DNA of 39,349 nucleotides from Longimicrobiales bacterium (GTDB lineage Bacteria > Gemmatimonadota > Gemmatimonadetes > Longimicrobiales > Gaopeijiaceae). Both the position numbers and the translations under genes were made by a program. Shown here in pieces: positions 10,174 through 19,629 of the stretch. Location: NCBI GenBank assembly GCA_028280525.1, contig JANQLR010000003.1, positions 1 to 39,349 on the forward strand, in the 5' to 3' direction. The notes under the pieces were generated by a model, which searched no databases, had not been told where the DNA came from, and saw only the letters and a list, made by a program, of their open reading frames with translations. Within the stretch, counting starts at the first letter, position 1, and every line of letters begins with the position of its first letter.

Positions 10174-11226
10174 TTACCGAGACTCGCCGCTCCCACCCGC
10201 GCCCGCCCCGACCGGGGGGGAGCCGAGCGTCGCCGTGAGGTGCCCGACCGCGCGGTCCACGAAGGTGGAGGTCCCCATGAAGACGGGGATGCGATCGTGC
10301 AGCCCCCGAGGCTGGACGTCGAGGAGACGGGTCGCGCCATCGCTCGCCCGTCCGCCCGCCTGCTCCACGATAAAGGCCATCGGCGAGGCCTCGTAGAGGA
10401 GACGGAGCTTCCCGTTGGGCATCCGGGCATCGCCCGGGTACATGAAGATCCCGCCCCGCAGGAGCGTCCGGTGGATGTCGGCCACGAGGGAGCCGATGTA
10501 GCGACCGGAGAAGCCGCCGTGCTCGCCCTCGCCCCGCATCTCCTCGACCAGCTGTCGCTGCTCCGCACTCCACGCGGACCAGTTCCCCTCGTTCACCGAG
10601 TAGACCTTCGCCGACGGCTCGGGGATCCGCATGTTCGGGTGCGAGAGGACGAACTCGCCGATGCTCGGGTCGAGTGTGAAGCCGAAGACGCCCGTCCCGC
10701 TCGTGTAGACGAGCATCGTCGACGATCCGTAGATGACGTATCCCGCGGCAAGCTGCCGGCGTCCCGGCTGCAGACAGTCTTCGAGCGAACCGCGCTCGGC
10801 GGAGCTGACCTTCCGGTGGATCGAGAAGATCGTCCCGATCGACACGTTCACGTCGATGTTCGACGATCCGTCGAGCGGGTCGTACAGGAGCACGTAGTCT
10901 CCGGCGGGAAACTTGTCGGGGATCGGCAGGAAGCTCTCGTGCTCCTCGGAGGCCAGGCAGCAGAGCGTACCGGTGTGGTCCAGCGCCTTGAAGAGGACCC
11001 GGTCTGCGTAGACGTCGAGCTTCTGGACCTCCTCGCCGTGCACGTTCTGGTCGTCGATGCCCCCCAGGATGTCGGTGATCCCGGCCTTGTTCACCTGCCG
11101 GGAGATCATCTTGGCGGCGAGGGCGATCTCCATGAGGAGCGAGGTGAAGGCCCCGGTGGCGTCCGGGTGGAGTCGCTGCTCCTCGATGATGTGCCGGGAG
11201 AGGGTGACGACGGAGTACTCGGACAT
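10174..11226 (-). CDS. fbp: Fructose-1,6-bisphosphatase class I
   Basis: VLLYDPLDGSSNIDVNVSIGTIFSIHR, GDARMPNGKLRLLYEASPMAFIVEQAGG, CCLASEEHES motifs. Confidence 0.96.
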   Translation of the reverse strand: MSEYSVVTLSRHIIEEQRLHPDATGAFTSLLMEIALAAKMISRQVNKAGITDILGGIDDQNVHGEEVQKLDVYADRVLFKALDHTGTLCCLASEEHESFLPIPDKFPAGDYVLLYDPLDGSSNIDVNVSIGTIFSIHRKVSSAERGSLEDCLQPGRRQLAAGYVIYGSSTMLVYTSGTGVFGFTLDPSIGEFVLSHPNMRIPEPSAKVYSVNEGNWSAWSAEQRQLVEEMRGEGEHGGFSGRYIGSLVADIHRTLLRGGIFMYPGDARMPNGKLRLLYEASPMAFIVEQAGGRASDGATRLLDVQPRGLHDRIPVFMGTSTFVDRAVGHLTATLGSPPVGAGAGGSGESR

Positions 11227-11374
11227 GGTCGGATCGCTGGGCAGATGGAATCGCTCGCGGATCCGGGCGCGGGAGGGTGGTACGACACCCGGAGTTCGAG
11301 GATAGACGAGCCCTCACGAGGGGTCAATTTCCCCCGAAGCCGCGGAATACCGGCGGAGGGTGCCGGAGCCCATT

Positions 11375-13525
11375 TCATCGCCGTCGATCCGGGCGACCAC
11401 CGCCCTCGGCGGCACCGGCGCGCTCCCGGTCGATCCGCCAACTCCTCCCGTCCGCCGTCACGCGCACCGTCACCCGCCCGTCGCGGTCGGTCCGAAAGAG
11501 CTCCGCGCCGATCGCTTCGAGTCGATCCACCACCTCCGGGACCGGGTGACCGAATCGATTCCGCCGCCCCACCTGGACCACGGCGATCTCCGGCCGGACC
11601 ACCTGGAGGAACTCCGGCGCCGTCGAGGTCCGGGAGCCGTGGTGCGCGACCTTGAGGAGTTCGACATCGACGAGCGAGGGGAGGAGCGCCCTCTCGACCT
11701 CGACCGGGATGTCTCCGGTCAGGAGGGCGTCGAAGTCGCCGATCTGCAGGTGCAGGACGATCGAACGGTCGTTCGGGGGAGCCTCCGGCCCGGTGCCCGC
11801 GATCGCCGGGCCGGGGCTGATCACCGCGAGGCGGGCGCCCCCGAGCCGGAAGCGGTCCCCCGCCGCGCCCCGGCGCCAGGGGACGCCCCGCGCCTCCGCG
11901 ATCTCGAGGAGTTCGCGCCACCGCCCACCGCGGATCGCACCGGGATCGAGGACCGCCCCGACCGGGAAGGTGCGGAGAACCGCCGCCGCCCCACCGATGT
12001 GATCGAGGTCGGGGTGCGAGAGGACGAGGAGGTCGATCCGGCCCACGCCGAGGCGGAGCAGTTCGCGGTTCAGGTGCCCGAGCGAGGGAGGGCCGGTGTC
12101 GACGAGGATCCAACGACCGCGCGGGGTGCGGATGAGGATCGCGTCCCCCTGCCCCACATCCAGGAAGTGCAGGTCGGCGCTCCGTGTGTTCGGCAGGTGC
12201 GCCGCGACGCCGTCCCGGAGCGGTGTGGCCAGGAGAGCGGCCACCACCGTGACGACGAAGACGAGCCCGGGCGGGCGTCGGCGCCCGGGACGCAGACGAC
12301 GGAGGAGACCGGGGGCGAGCACGGCGGTCGCGACGGCGCACCCGACCGTCCACGGGCTCAGGTGGAGGAGCGGGCCGTGGCGCCCCCCCGCCTCCACAAT
12401 CATCCGCAACGCCGCCAGCAGCCCCTCGACCCCGGCAGCCGCCCACCCGGCCCCGGGGAGGTGCACGACGTCGAGTGCGAGGGTGAGGAGCGCGCCCGGG
12501 AGGGCGAAGGAGACGAGCGGGGTGGCGAGGAGCGTCGTCGGCAGACCGGCCAGCGCCACCTGCTGGAAGGCTCCGGCGGCGAGCGGCAGGGTGGCCCACT
12601 GCGCGGCGGCCGAGGCGGCCACCGCAGCGAGGACGGCATCCCGAGCGGTGCGGGCTCGGCCGTGGCCACCCCACCCGCGGCGGTCGAACGCCTCGCCCAG
12701 GCGGTCCGCCCACGGCGTGGCCCAGAGGAGGAGGCCGAGGGCGCCGAGGAAGGAGAGCCGGGTCCCGATCCCGAGCACCTCGTGCGGGCGCGCGAGGGAG
12801 ATGAGGAGGAGGGCGCTCCCCCACGCCCCCACCCCGAGGACGGGCCGCCCGAAGGCCCGGCCGGCGGCGACCAGGGCGAAGATCGTCGCGGCCCGGACGG
12901 CCGATCCGGGGAAGCCGAGGAGGGCGACGTACCCCCAGACGAGGACCACCGCCCCGCCGGCGGCGGCGCGGCGACTTCGGCGGGCGAGGCGCAGTAGGAG
13001 AACGATCCACCCCGCGATCACCCCGACGTGGAAGCCCGAGATGGCGAGGAGGTGCGAGGTGCCGCTCCGCCGGAAGGCGTCCCGCAGCTCCCGGTCCACC
13101 CCGTCGCGCTCCGCGAGGAGGAGCGCCGCGACGATCCCGCCCTCCTCCGGGAAGCGCCGTTCGATGCGGGCGGAGAGCGCGGCGCGGGCCTTCACGCTCC
13201 AGCTGGAGTCCGCGGCCGCCGCTCCCCGCGCCTCCGCGCGCGAACCGCGGGGGGCCGGGTCGGGAGCGGCCCGTCCGTGGAGGACGCCGGCCGCGAGCAC
13301 CCCGAGCAGCGCCGCCGCGACGGCGGTCCGCCAGGCGGCCCGGGTGCGACCGTGGGGCCCCGGAAGCGGGCGAAGGAAGAGCGGAATGAGACACCCTGCG
13401 CCGGTCAGGAAGACGGTCCCCGGGAGCGGAAGCCCGGAGGCGTCGAGGCCGATCCCCGCCGCGAAGGCGAGGGCGACGGCCGTGACCGGAGGGAGGGATC
13501 TCAGCGGTCCACCTCCCGCACGCAA
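11375..13525 (-). CDS. comEC: ComEC/Rec2 family DNA-uptake protein with C-terminal metallo-beta-lactamase domain
   Basis: Competence-domain motif HLLAISGFHVGVIAGWIVLLLRLARR; C-term LHFLDVGQGDAILIRTPRGRWILVDTG...VLSHPDLDHIGG...KVAHHGSRTS. Confidence 0.92.
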   Translation of the reverse strand: MRAGGGPLRSLPPVTAVALAFAAGIGLDASGLPLPGTVFLTGAGCLIPLFLRPLPGPHGRTRAAWRTAVAAALLGVLAAGVLHGRAAPDPAPRGSRAEARGAAAADSSWSVKARAALSARIERRFPEEGGIVAALLLAERDGVDRELRDAFRRSGTSHLLAISGFHVGVIAGWIVLLLRLARRSRRAAAGGAVVLVWGYVALLGFPGSAVRAATIFALVAAGRAFGRPVLGVGAWGSALLLISLARPHEVLGIGTRLSFLGALGLLLWATPWADRLGEAFDRRGWGGHGRARTARDAVLAAVAASAAAQWATLPLAAGAFQQVALAGLPTTLLATPLVSFALPGALLTLALDVVHLPGAGWAAAGVEGLLAALRMIVEAGGRHGPLLHLSPWTVGCAVATAVLAPGLLRRLRPGRRRPPGLVFVVTVVAALLATPLRDGVAAHLPNTRSADLHFLDVGQGDAILIRTPRGRWILVDTGPPSLGHLNRELLRLGVGRIDLLVLSHPDLDHIGGAAAVLRTFPVGAVLDPGAIRGGRWRELLEIAEARGVPWRRGAAGDRFRLGGARLAVISPGPAIAGTGPEAPPNDRSIVLHLQIGDFDALLTGDIPVEVERALLPSLVDVELLKVAHHGSRTSTAPEFLQVVRPEIAVVQVGRRNRFGHPVPEVVDRLEAIGAELFRTDRDGRVTVRVTADGRSWRIDRERAGAAEGGGRPDRRR

Positions 13526-13535
13526 CGAGGATGGA

Positions 13536-13880
13536 TCAGTCCGTCGCCTCCCCGGGGGACTCCCCCTCGGAGCCCTCTCCGTCGTCGAAGAGCGAGGTCT
13601 GACTGCGGTCGATGAAGATGCGGGCCCGCTCCTCCTCTCCCTCCTTCGCCAGACGCTCGCGCAGGATCCGCCGGACCCGGAGGTCGGAGTGGATCCCGGC
13701 GACGAGCATGACGACCATCCCGAGGATGAGCCCGCCGAAGGCGACGGCGGTCAGGGGAACGCGATAGAGGGTGGCGATGCCGAGGCGCAGGGTGACGCGC
13801 TGCCCGCCGTTGAGCGCGGCGAAGCCCATCGAGGTGAAGAGGACGAGGAGGACGCCGACGAGGCCCGTCAGGCGATTCAC
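13536..13880 (-). CDS. Small two-TM membrane protein, LapA-like (DUF1049-type)
   Basis: GTG start overlapping miaB stop by 4 nt; two hydrophobic helices (LVGVLLVLFTSMGFAAL / VPLTAVAFGGLILGMVVMLVAGI) then charged tail. Confidence 0.6.
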   Translation of the reverse strand: MNRLTGLVGVLLVLFTSMGFAALNGGQRVTLRLGIATLYRVPLTAVAFGGLILGMVVMLVAGIHSDLRVRRILRERLAKEGEEERARIFIDRSQTSLFDDGEGSEGESPGEATD

Positions 13881-15256
13881 GCCACCTCCGTCCCGACCGG
13901 CACCTCCACCAGCTCGCCGACGAAGGTCGCGCCCGTCGTGCGGGTGAGCTCCGCCCACCGGTAGCTTCCGATCAGCTCGGGGCCGCCCGGCACCACGACG
14001 GCCTTCGCGCGCCGCGTGCGACCGAGGACGAAGCCGGGGTGCTTCCCGGGCTTCTCGATCAGGAGTTCCTCGGTCCGCCCGACCTCGCCGGCGTTGATCT
14101 CGCTCTGAATCCCGCGCGAGACCTCGATCAGCTTCTGCAGTCGCTCCGAGCCGATCTCGTCCGGGATGAACCACTCCTGCGGCATCCGGGTCGCCGGCGT
14201 CCCCTCGCGCGGGGAGTACTTGTAGGTGAAGGCGTCGTCGAACCGCACCTCCCGCATGAGATCGAGGGTGTCCTCGAACTCCTCCTCGGTCTCTCCGGGG
14301 AAGGCGACGATGACATCGGTCGAGATCGAGATGTCCGGGATCGCGGCGCGGACCATCTCGATCTTCTCCAGGAAGCTCTCGACGGTGTAGCGCCGGAGCA
14401 TCCGCTTGAGGGTGCGGTTGTTCCCCGCCTGAACGGGGAGGTGCAGCTGCTCGCAGACGGCCGGCTCGGTCGCCATCACCTCGACGAGCTTCTCGGTGAA
14501 GTCGTTGGGGTGCGGCGAGGTGTAGCGCACGCGGCGGATGCCCGGGACGCGCGCGACCGCCCGCAGCAGGTCCGGGAAGTCCCAGCCGTCGTAGCGATAC
14601 GAGTTGACCGTCTGGCCGAGGAGGGTGACCTCGGTGACCCCCGAACCCGCGATCGAGGCGATCTCCGAGAGGATCTCGGTGGGCTTCCGGTTCTTCTCGT
14701 CGCCGCGGACGTACGGAACGATGCAGTAGGTGCAGCGGTGATCGCACCCGCGCTGGATCGGAACCCACGCCGCGACGTCGCTGGTCCGGCGCTGCTCGAG
14801 CCCCTCGTAGTTCTCCCCCATGTCGAGGTTGAGCACGGTGAGCTGCGGACCCCGCTTCTTCCCGGAGACGGGGGGACGGGTCGGCGCCTCCCCACGGTCG
14901 AGGGCACCGAGCTTCGCCGGGAGGGTGCGATAGCCGTCCGGACCCATCACCAGATCGACGTACGGCGCCCGCTCGAGGAGCGTCTCCCCCATCCGCTGCG
15001 CCATGCACCCGGTCACCCCGAGGAGGAGATCGGGCTTCTCGTCCTTGAGTCCCTTGAGCTGCCCCACCCGCCCGAGCACCCGCTGCTCGGCGTGATCGCG
15101 GATCGCGCAGGTGTTCACGAGGATCACGTCCGCCGCCTCGGGCGAGGTCGCGATCTCGTAGCCGGCCTTCTCCAGGATGCCCTCCATCAGCTCGCCATCG
15201 CTGATGTTCATCTGGCAGCCGTAGGTCTCGACGTAGGCGCGCTTCGGGGAACTCAT
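13877..15256 (-). CDS. miaB: tRNA-2-methylthio-N6-dimethylallyladenosine synthase
   Basis: YVETYGCQMNISDGELMEG, NTCAIRDHAEQRVLGR, radical SAM RGCDHRCTYCIVPYVRG, GQTVNSY; C-terminal TRAM region. Confidence 0.95.
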   Translation of the reverse strand: MSSPKRAYVETYGCQMNISDGELMEGILEKAGYEIATSPEAADVILVNTCAIRDHAEQRVLGRVGQLKGLKDEKPDLLLGVTGCMAQRMGETLLERAPYVDLVMGPDGYRTLPAKLGALDRGEAPTRPPVSGKKRGPQLTVLNLDMGENYEGLEQRRTSDVAAWVPIQRGCDHRCTYCIVPYVRGDEKNRKPTEILSEIASIAGSGVTEVTLLGQTVNSYRYDGWDFPDLLRAVARVPGIRRVRYTSPHPNDFTEKLVEVMATEPAVCEQLHLPVQAGNNRTLKRMLRRYTVESFLEKIEMVRAAIPDISISTDVIVAFPGETEEEFEDTLDLMREVRFDDAFTYKYSPREGTPATRMPQEWFIPDEIGSERLQKLIEVSRGIQSEINAGEVGRTEELLIEKPGKHPGFVLGRTRRAKAVVVPGGPELIGSYRWAELTRTTGATFVGELVEVPVGTEVA

Positions 15257-16668
15257 GGGGCCGTGACGGTGGGGTGTTCGGCCCGGGCGTCGGTCGGGAC
15301 GGCGAGGGCCGGTCCCGCCCGGCCGGGCAACGGGGCGAGGTCAATATAGAGGTCGTCCCGGGCGGCTCGTAGGGTACCCGGTCGCAGGGCGGACCGCCCC
15401 GGGGTCCCCGGACCCGCCCCGACCCCACCGGCAACCCGCACGCGCAGGTAGTCCTCCGTGAGCGCGAGGCCGCGCCCCTCCAGAACGACCGTCGCCCCTT
15501 CCCCGTCGCGCCCCCGTCGGTACGCCTCCCCCTTCCTCTGGACCAGCTCGCGGAGGTCCCGACTCCGCTCGCCGGCGACCCGCTCCGGCACGGGGATCTC
15601 CCGCTGGAGCTCCGCCGCGACGGTGCCGTCGCGCGGGGAGAAGGGGAAGACGTGCAGGTAGGTGAAGGGGAGTTCCTCGATCAGCGCTCGGGTGGAGGCG
15701 TGGTCCTCCTCCGTCTCGCCGGGGAAGCCGGTGATGACGTCGGCGCCCAGGCCGAGGACGGGGAGGCGCTCGGCGATCTCGAGGGCGCGGCGGCGGTACT
15801 GCTCCCGCGTGTGCCAGCGCCGCATCCGCCGAAGAACCGGGTCGGCTCCGCTCTGGAGGGGCATGTGCAGGTGCGGCACGAGGCGGCCGCCCGACGAACT
15901 CAGCAGGTCGAAGAGGAGGTCGTCGATCTCCGTCGCCTCGACGCTCCCGAGCCGGAGGCGGACGTCGGGCACCTCCTCGAGGAGCATCGCCACGAGGCGC
16001 CCGAGCGACCACCGCGGCTCCAGATCGATTCCGTAGTGTCCGATGTGGACGCCGGTGATGACGAGCTCGGGGTGAGAGGAGGCGAGGATCTTCGCCTCCT
16101 CGACGACCTCACCGACCGGCCGGGACCGGGATTCACCCCGCGCCAGCCGGGTCGCGCAGAAGGCGCACTTCCGGTCGCACCCGTCCTGGACCTTCAGCCA
16201 CCCGCGGGTCCCCGCTTCGCGCGAGCGGAGCAGTTCGCCCCCGACCGGTTCGGTGTCGATACGGTCGAGGGGGCGTCGATCACCGATCTGCACCAGGACG
16301 GGCCCGTCGGCTCCAGGGGGCGAGACCGGGGCCGCCACTCCCGCGGCGAGCGCGACCTCGACGGGGTCGTGGCCCTTCACGACGCCGACCACGCCCTCCA
16401 TCTCGCGGTACTCCGATGCCCGCAACGCCGCGGAGCAGCCGGCGACCACGATGCGCGCCTCCGGGTTCTCCCGCCGAACCCGCCGGATGTAGCGCCGCGC
16501 CTCGGCGTCCGCCTGGTTCGTCACCGTGCAGGTGTTCACGACGACCCATGTCGCCCCTTCACGCCCCTCCGCCACCTCCGCCCCCCGAGCCTCGAGCTCC
16601 TGACGCATCCGCTCGGTATCGTACTGATTCGCCTTGCACCCGAAGGTGTGCAGGTGGACGGAGGGCAT
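15253..16668 (-). CDS. mtaB: Threonylcarbamoyladenosine tRNA methylthiotransferase
   Basis: HTFGCKANQYDTERMRQELE, NTCTVTNQADAEARRYIRR, radical SAM DGCDRKCAFCATRLARGESRSRP; ATGA overlap with miaB. Confidence 0.9.
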   Translation of the reverse strand: MPSVHLHTFGCKANQYDTERMRQELEARGAEVAEGREGATWVVVNTCTVTNQADAEARRYIRRVRRENPEARIVVAGCSAALRASEYREMEGVVGVVKGHDPVEVALAAGVAAPVSPPGADGPVLVQIGDRRPLDRIDTEPVGGELLRSREAGTRGWLKVQDGCDRKCAFCATRLARGESRSRPVGEVVEEAKILASSHPELVITGVHIGHYGIDLEPRWSLGRLVAMLLEEVPDVRLRLGSVEATEIDDLLFDLLSSSGGRLVPHLHMPLQSGADPVLRRMRRWHTREQYRRRALEIAERLPVLGLGADVITGFPGETEEDHASTRALIEELPFTYLHVFPFSPRDGTVAAELQREIPVPERVAGERSRDLRELVQRKGEAYRRGRDGEGATVVLEGRGLALTEDYLRVRVAGGVGAGPGTPGRSALRPGTLRAARDDLYIDLAPLPGRAGPALAVPTDARAEHPTVTAP

Positions 16669-16682
16669 CGGATCCGCCGACG

Positions 16683-17891
16683 TCAGGTCCCGGAAACGCG
16701 GACGGAGAGCGCGAAGCGCCAGTACTCCTCCGACAGCGACCCCACCGTCCGAGATCCTCGCTCCAGCGTGAAGTCCGACGCCGCGACGACGGTCGGACCG
16801 ACCTGGAAGAGGTCGAGGCCGATCCCCCCCGACCAGATGCTCTCCGTCGGGGACTCCGACCCAACGGGCGCAAAGGGAAGCCCTCCCCTCCGATATCCGA
16901 CTCGGAGCGCACTCGCCTTCCCGAGGAGTCGGGCGCCCGTGAACTCGAGACCGGTGCCCCAGGTGAGGACGGAGTGCCCCTCGGCTTCGTCGTAGAGCTC
17001 TCCGGTGCCCGACCAGTCGCTCCGCTGCAGTCCGGCGCTCAGCGACAACTCCGGAGCGAGGAGCGCCGAAGCCCCGAGGCGCAGGTCGTCAGGCATCGGG
17101 AACGACTCCTCGGCGCCGTCGGTGTCGTCGGTGGGGTTCGCGCCGAGGGATCCGCCGAACCCGTACGAGGCGGAGACGCGGAAGATCTCCCCGAAGTCGG
17201 CCGCGGCCCCGAGCGAGGTCACCAGACCGCTGTAGCGCCACTGTCCCCCGACGGAGAAGACCGGGACGGCGGAGACGGCGTCGATCGAATCGAAGGACCG
17301 GGTGAAGACTCGGGAGACGTCCCCCGTGTACGCCCCGAAGGTCGCGCCGAGGGAGAGCGTCCGATTGATGCGGCGCGCGAACCCGACGCGCACCGTTCCA
17401 ACCCCACCCTCCGAGGAGAAGCGGTCGGTGACTCGCGCCCGCGCCCCGCTCCCCCCCAGATCGACACGCCGCTCCTGCGCCACTCGCCACTCCTGGTCGA
17501 GAACCGTCGAGAAGCCGAGGGAGAAGACCCCGACCCCGATGACCGGGTACGCGACGCCGACGACGGGGAAACGCGTCCCCGCGAAGGTGCCCGGATCCGT
17601 GCCCTCCCCCTCCTGCACATCCACCCAGCTAGTCTGGAGGGTGAAGGTGACCGAGGGGATGACGAGATCGGCCACCGCTGCGGGGTCCGTGGGCACCAGC
17701 CCATCTCCTCGGAGCCCGATTCCGACGGACCCGAGGGCCCGCGCGCGCGCGTCGAGCGGCGCAAGGACGGCACCGAGACCGTCGGCAGCTGCAACCGACT
17801 GCGCGGTTGCGGTCCGCGCCCCGGCCCACCCGGGAAGGGCGAGCGTCAACAGGGTCAGCCCGAGCAGGGCGGTGAGACGACGGCCGATCAT
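16683..17891 (-). CDS. Putative outer-membrane beta-barrel protein
   Basis: Signal peptide MIGRRLTALLGLTLLTLALPGWAGARTATAQ; alternating strands and Gly-rich turns; ends YWRFALSVRVSGT; 4-nt overlap with upstream lipoprotein gene. Confidence 0.65.
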   Translation of the reverse strand: MIGRRLTALLGLTLLTLALPGWAGARTATAQSVAAADGLGAVLAPLDARARALGSVGIGLRGDGLVPTDPAAVADLVIPSVTFTLQTSWVDVQEGEGTDPGTFAGTRFPVVGVAYPVIGVGVFSLGFSTVLDQEWRVAQERRVDLGGSGARARVTDRFSSEGGVGTVRVGFARRINRTLSLGATFGAYTGDVSRVFTRSFDSIDAVSAVPVFSVGGQWRYSGLVTSLGAAADFGEIFRVSASYGFGGSLGANPTDDTDGAEESFPMPDDLRLGASALLAPELSLSAGLQRSDWSGTGELYDEAEGHSVLTWGTGLEFTGARLLGKASALRVGYRRGGLPFAPVGSESPTESIWSGGIGLDLFQVGPTVVAASDFTLERGSRTVGSLSEEYWRFALSVRVSGT

Positions 17892-19192
17892 CGGACCTCC
17901 AGCGTGTCGGAGACGGTGATGATCAGTCGAAGCCGGGGCTCGCGATCGGAGCCGGGGCCGTCGAAGGCCCCGAAGGCGATCGAGATGGGTTCGAAGATCG
18001 AGAGGAGCGCGAACTGCCGGGTCGGCGCCTCGCGGTCTTCCGAGACGAGCGTCCGGACGAATTCCGTCACCGGAATCCCGACCTCGGTCGAACCGTCGGG
18101 ACCGAAGGCCTCCTGCGGAATGCCCCGCCCGCCGCCGAGGAAGCTGCCCCCCAACGGGGACTTGGGGAGCCGGTCCGGGGCGAGCACCGGCCGCACATCC
18201 ATGCGCAGCGTGTCGGAGGGCTGGAATGCCGCAGGAACCACTTCGCGTGTCGACAGGAGGATCGCCGCCGTGTTGATCTGGTCCGGGTCGAGGGTGAAGG
18301 GACACCCGACCGCGTCACAGATCTCCTCGGGTCCGGTGAGGACGCGCGGGACGTCCAGGTTCAGCACCGTCCTCCACGCCGGAGCGCCGCCGACACGAAG
18401 TCCGTCCGGAGGGGGCGGCGCGAAGGGCTGGTAGATGAAGGTGCGGGTCGGGACGAGGGAGGTCAGAAGAAGTGTCGTGTCGGGATTGACGCTCGGGCGC
18501 GTGTCGAGACGCAACCGAAGATCGGCGATCTCCAGTCGGTTTCCGGCCGACTCCAGATCGAGCCGGATCGCACGGACCGCCTGGGCGGTGTCGCCCAGGA
18601 CCGCGACCTGCGCCGAGTCGAGTTCGAAGACCACGGTATCGCCCTCGGCCGGATCCCATACCGCCGTCGACAGAAGATCGACGGTGCCACCTCCCGGCAC
18701 GGTCCAGGGGCGCCGGTCCCCCACGGTGTCGACCGCGAGGTCCCAGACCGCCGTCGGGGAGTGCCACTCCTCGAGGAGCCGGCTGATCGAGAACTCGACC
18801 GGTCCGTCGACGGCGCTGCTGGCGATCGTGTCGATCAGGGCGACGAGACGACCCGAGAAGAAGGTCAGCGCCGAGTCCCGGACGTTCTCGCCGACGGTAT
18901 CGCGCACCGTGAAGGCCTCGGGGAAGTCCGCGAGCCCCAGCAGCCCCCGGCTCTCCAGCCCGCCCCGGTAGTCGTTCGCGACGACGACGTTGAAGAGGTC
19001 GTCGGAGGAACCGAAGCCCCCGAAGACGCGCGCATCCTCACCGAAGAGGTCCCACGGGAGGATGAGCTCCACCGTCCGCGGAACGATGGCGATCCGATCT
19101 CCGTCGCTCGAGGTCGGAACCTCCTCGGCACACCCCCACGCCATCGAGGCGAGGAGGAGGAGGGCGGCGGTCCGCCCGGTGCTCGATCGCAT
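17888..19192 (-). CDS. Putative lipoprotein (DUF4270-like flavour), unknown function
   Basis: MRSSTGRTAALLLLASMAWGCAEE lipobox; start overlaps cdd stop; co-directional with OMP gene. Confidence 0.6.
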   Translation of the reverse strand: MRSSTGRTAALLLLASMAWGCAEEVPTSSDGDRIAIVPRTVELILPWDLFGEDARVFGGFGSSDDLFNVVVANDYRGGLESRGLLGLADFPEAFTVRDTVGENVRDSALTFFSGRLVALIDTIASSAVDGPVEFSISRLLEEWHSPTAVWDLAVDTVGDRRPWTVPGGGTVDLLSTAVWDPAEGDTVVFELDSAQVAVLGDTAQAVRAIRLDLESAGNRLEIADLRLRLDTRPSVNPDTTLLLTSLVPTRTFIYQPFAPPPPDGLRVGGAPAWRTVLNLDVPRVLTGPEEICDAVGCPFTLDPDQINTAAILLSTREVVPAAFQPSDTLRMDVRPVLAPDRLPKSPLGGSFLGGGRGIPQEAFGPDGSTEVGIPVTEFVRTLVSEDREAPTRQFALLSIFEPISIAFGAFDGPGSDREPRLRLIITVSDTLEVR

Positions 19193-19629
19193 CAGGACTC
19201 CTCCCGGCGCACGGGTGCCGTCGCCGCGGAGGGCAGCGCACCCTCGAGGTCCTCCTCCGAAAAACGGGCAGGCAGGAGGTCGGCCAGCGACCAGGTGCGC
19301 CGTCGGGACCCGGAGGCGGAGATGACCTCGAGCTCGGGCGCGAATTCGGCGAGGACCTGTCGGCACGCCCCGCAGGGCGAGGCCGGCTCGGTCGACCGGG
19401 TGACGATCGCCACCCGGCGGAACTCGCGCGCCCCCGCGCTCACGGCCGCCCCGAGCGCCACTCGCTCCGCGCAGACCGTCAGAGGGAAGGAGGCGTTCTC
19501 CACGTTGCACCCGGTGAAGACCCGTCCGTCCACCGCCTCCAGCGCCGCCCCGACCGGGAAGCGCGAGTAGGGGGCGTACGCCTGTTCCATCGTTTCCGCC
19601 GCGAGGGCGATGAGCTCGTCCGTGGTCAC
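19192..19629 (-). CDS. cdd: Cytidine deaminase
   Basis: GTG start; AYAPYSRFPVGAALEA, TGCNVENASFPLTVCAERVAL, PCGACRQVLAEF zinc motifs. Confidence 0.95.
   Translation of the reverse strand: MTTDELIALAAETMEQAYAPYSRFPVGAALEAVDGRVFTGCNVENASFPLTVCAERVALGAAVSAGAREFRRVAIVTRSTEPASPCGACRQVLAEFAPELEVISASGSRRRTWSLADLLPARFSEEDLEGALPSAATAPVRREES

Noticed and set aside
6594-10238. 1214-aa plus-strand ORF antisense to the giant lipoprotein
   Set aside because: High-GC shadow ORF; low-complexity Arg/Gly/Val-rich translation with no recognisable domain, while the opposite strand has signal peptide, lipobox and repeats.
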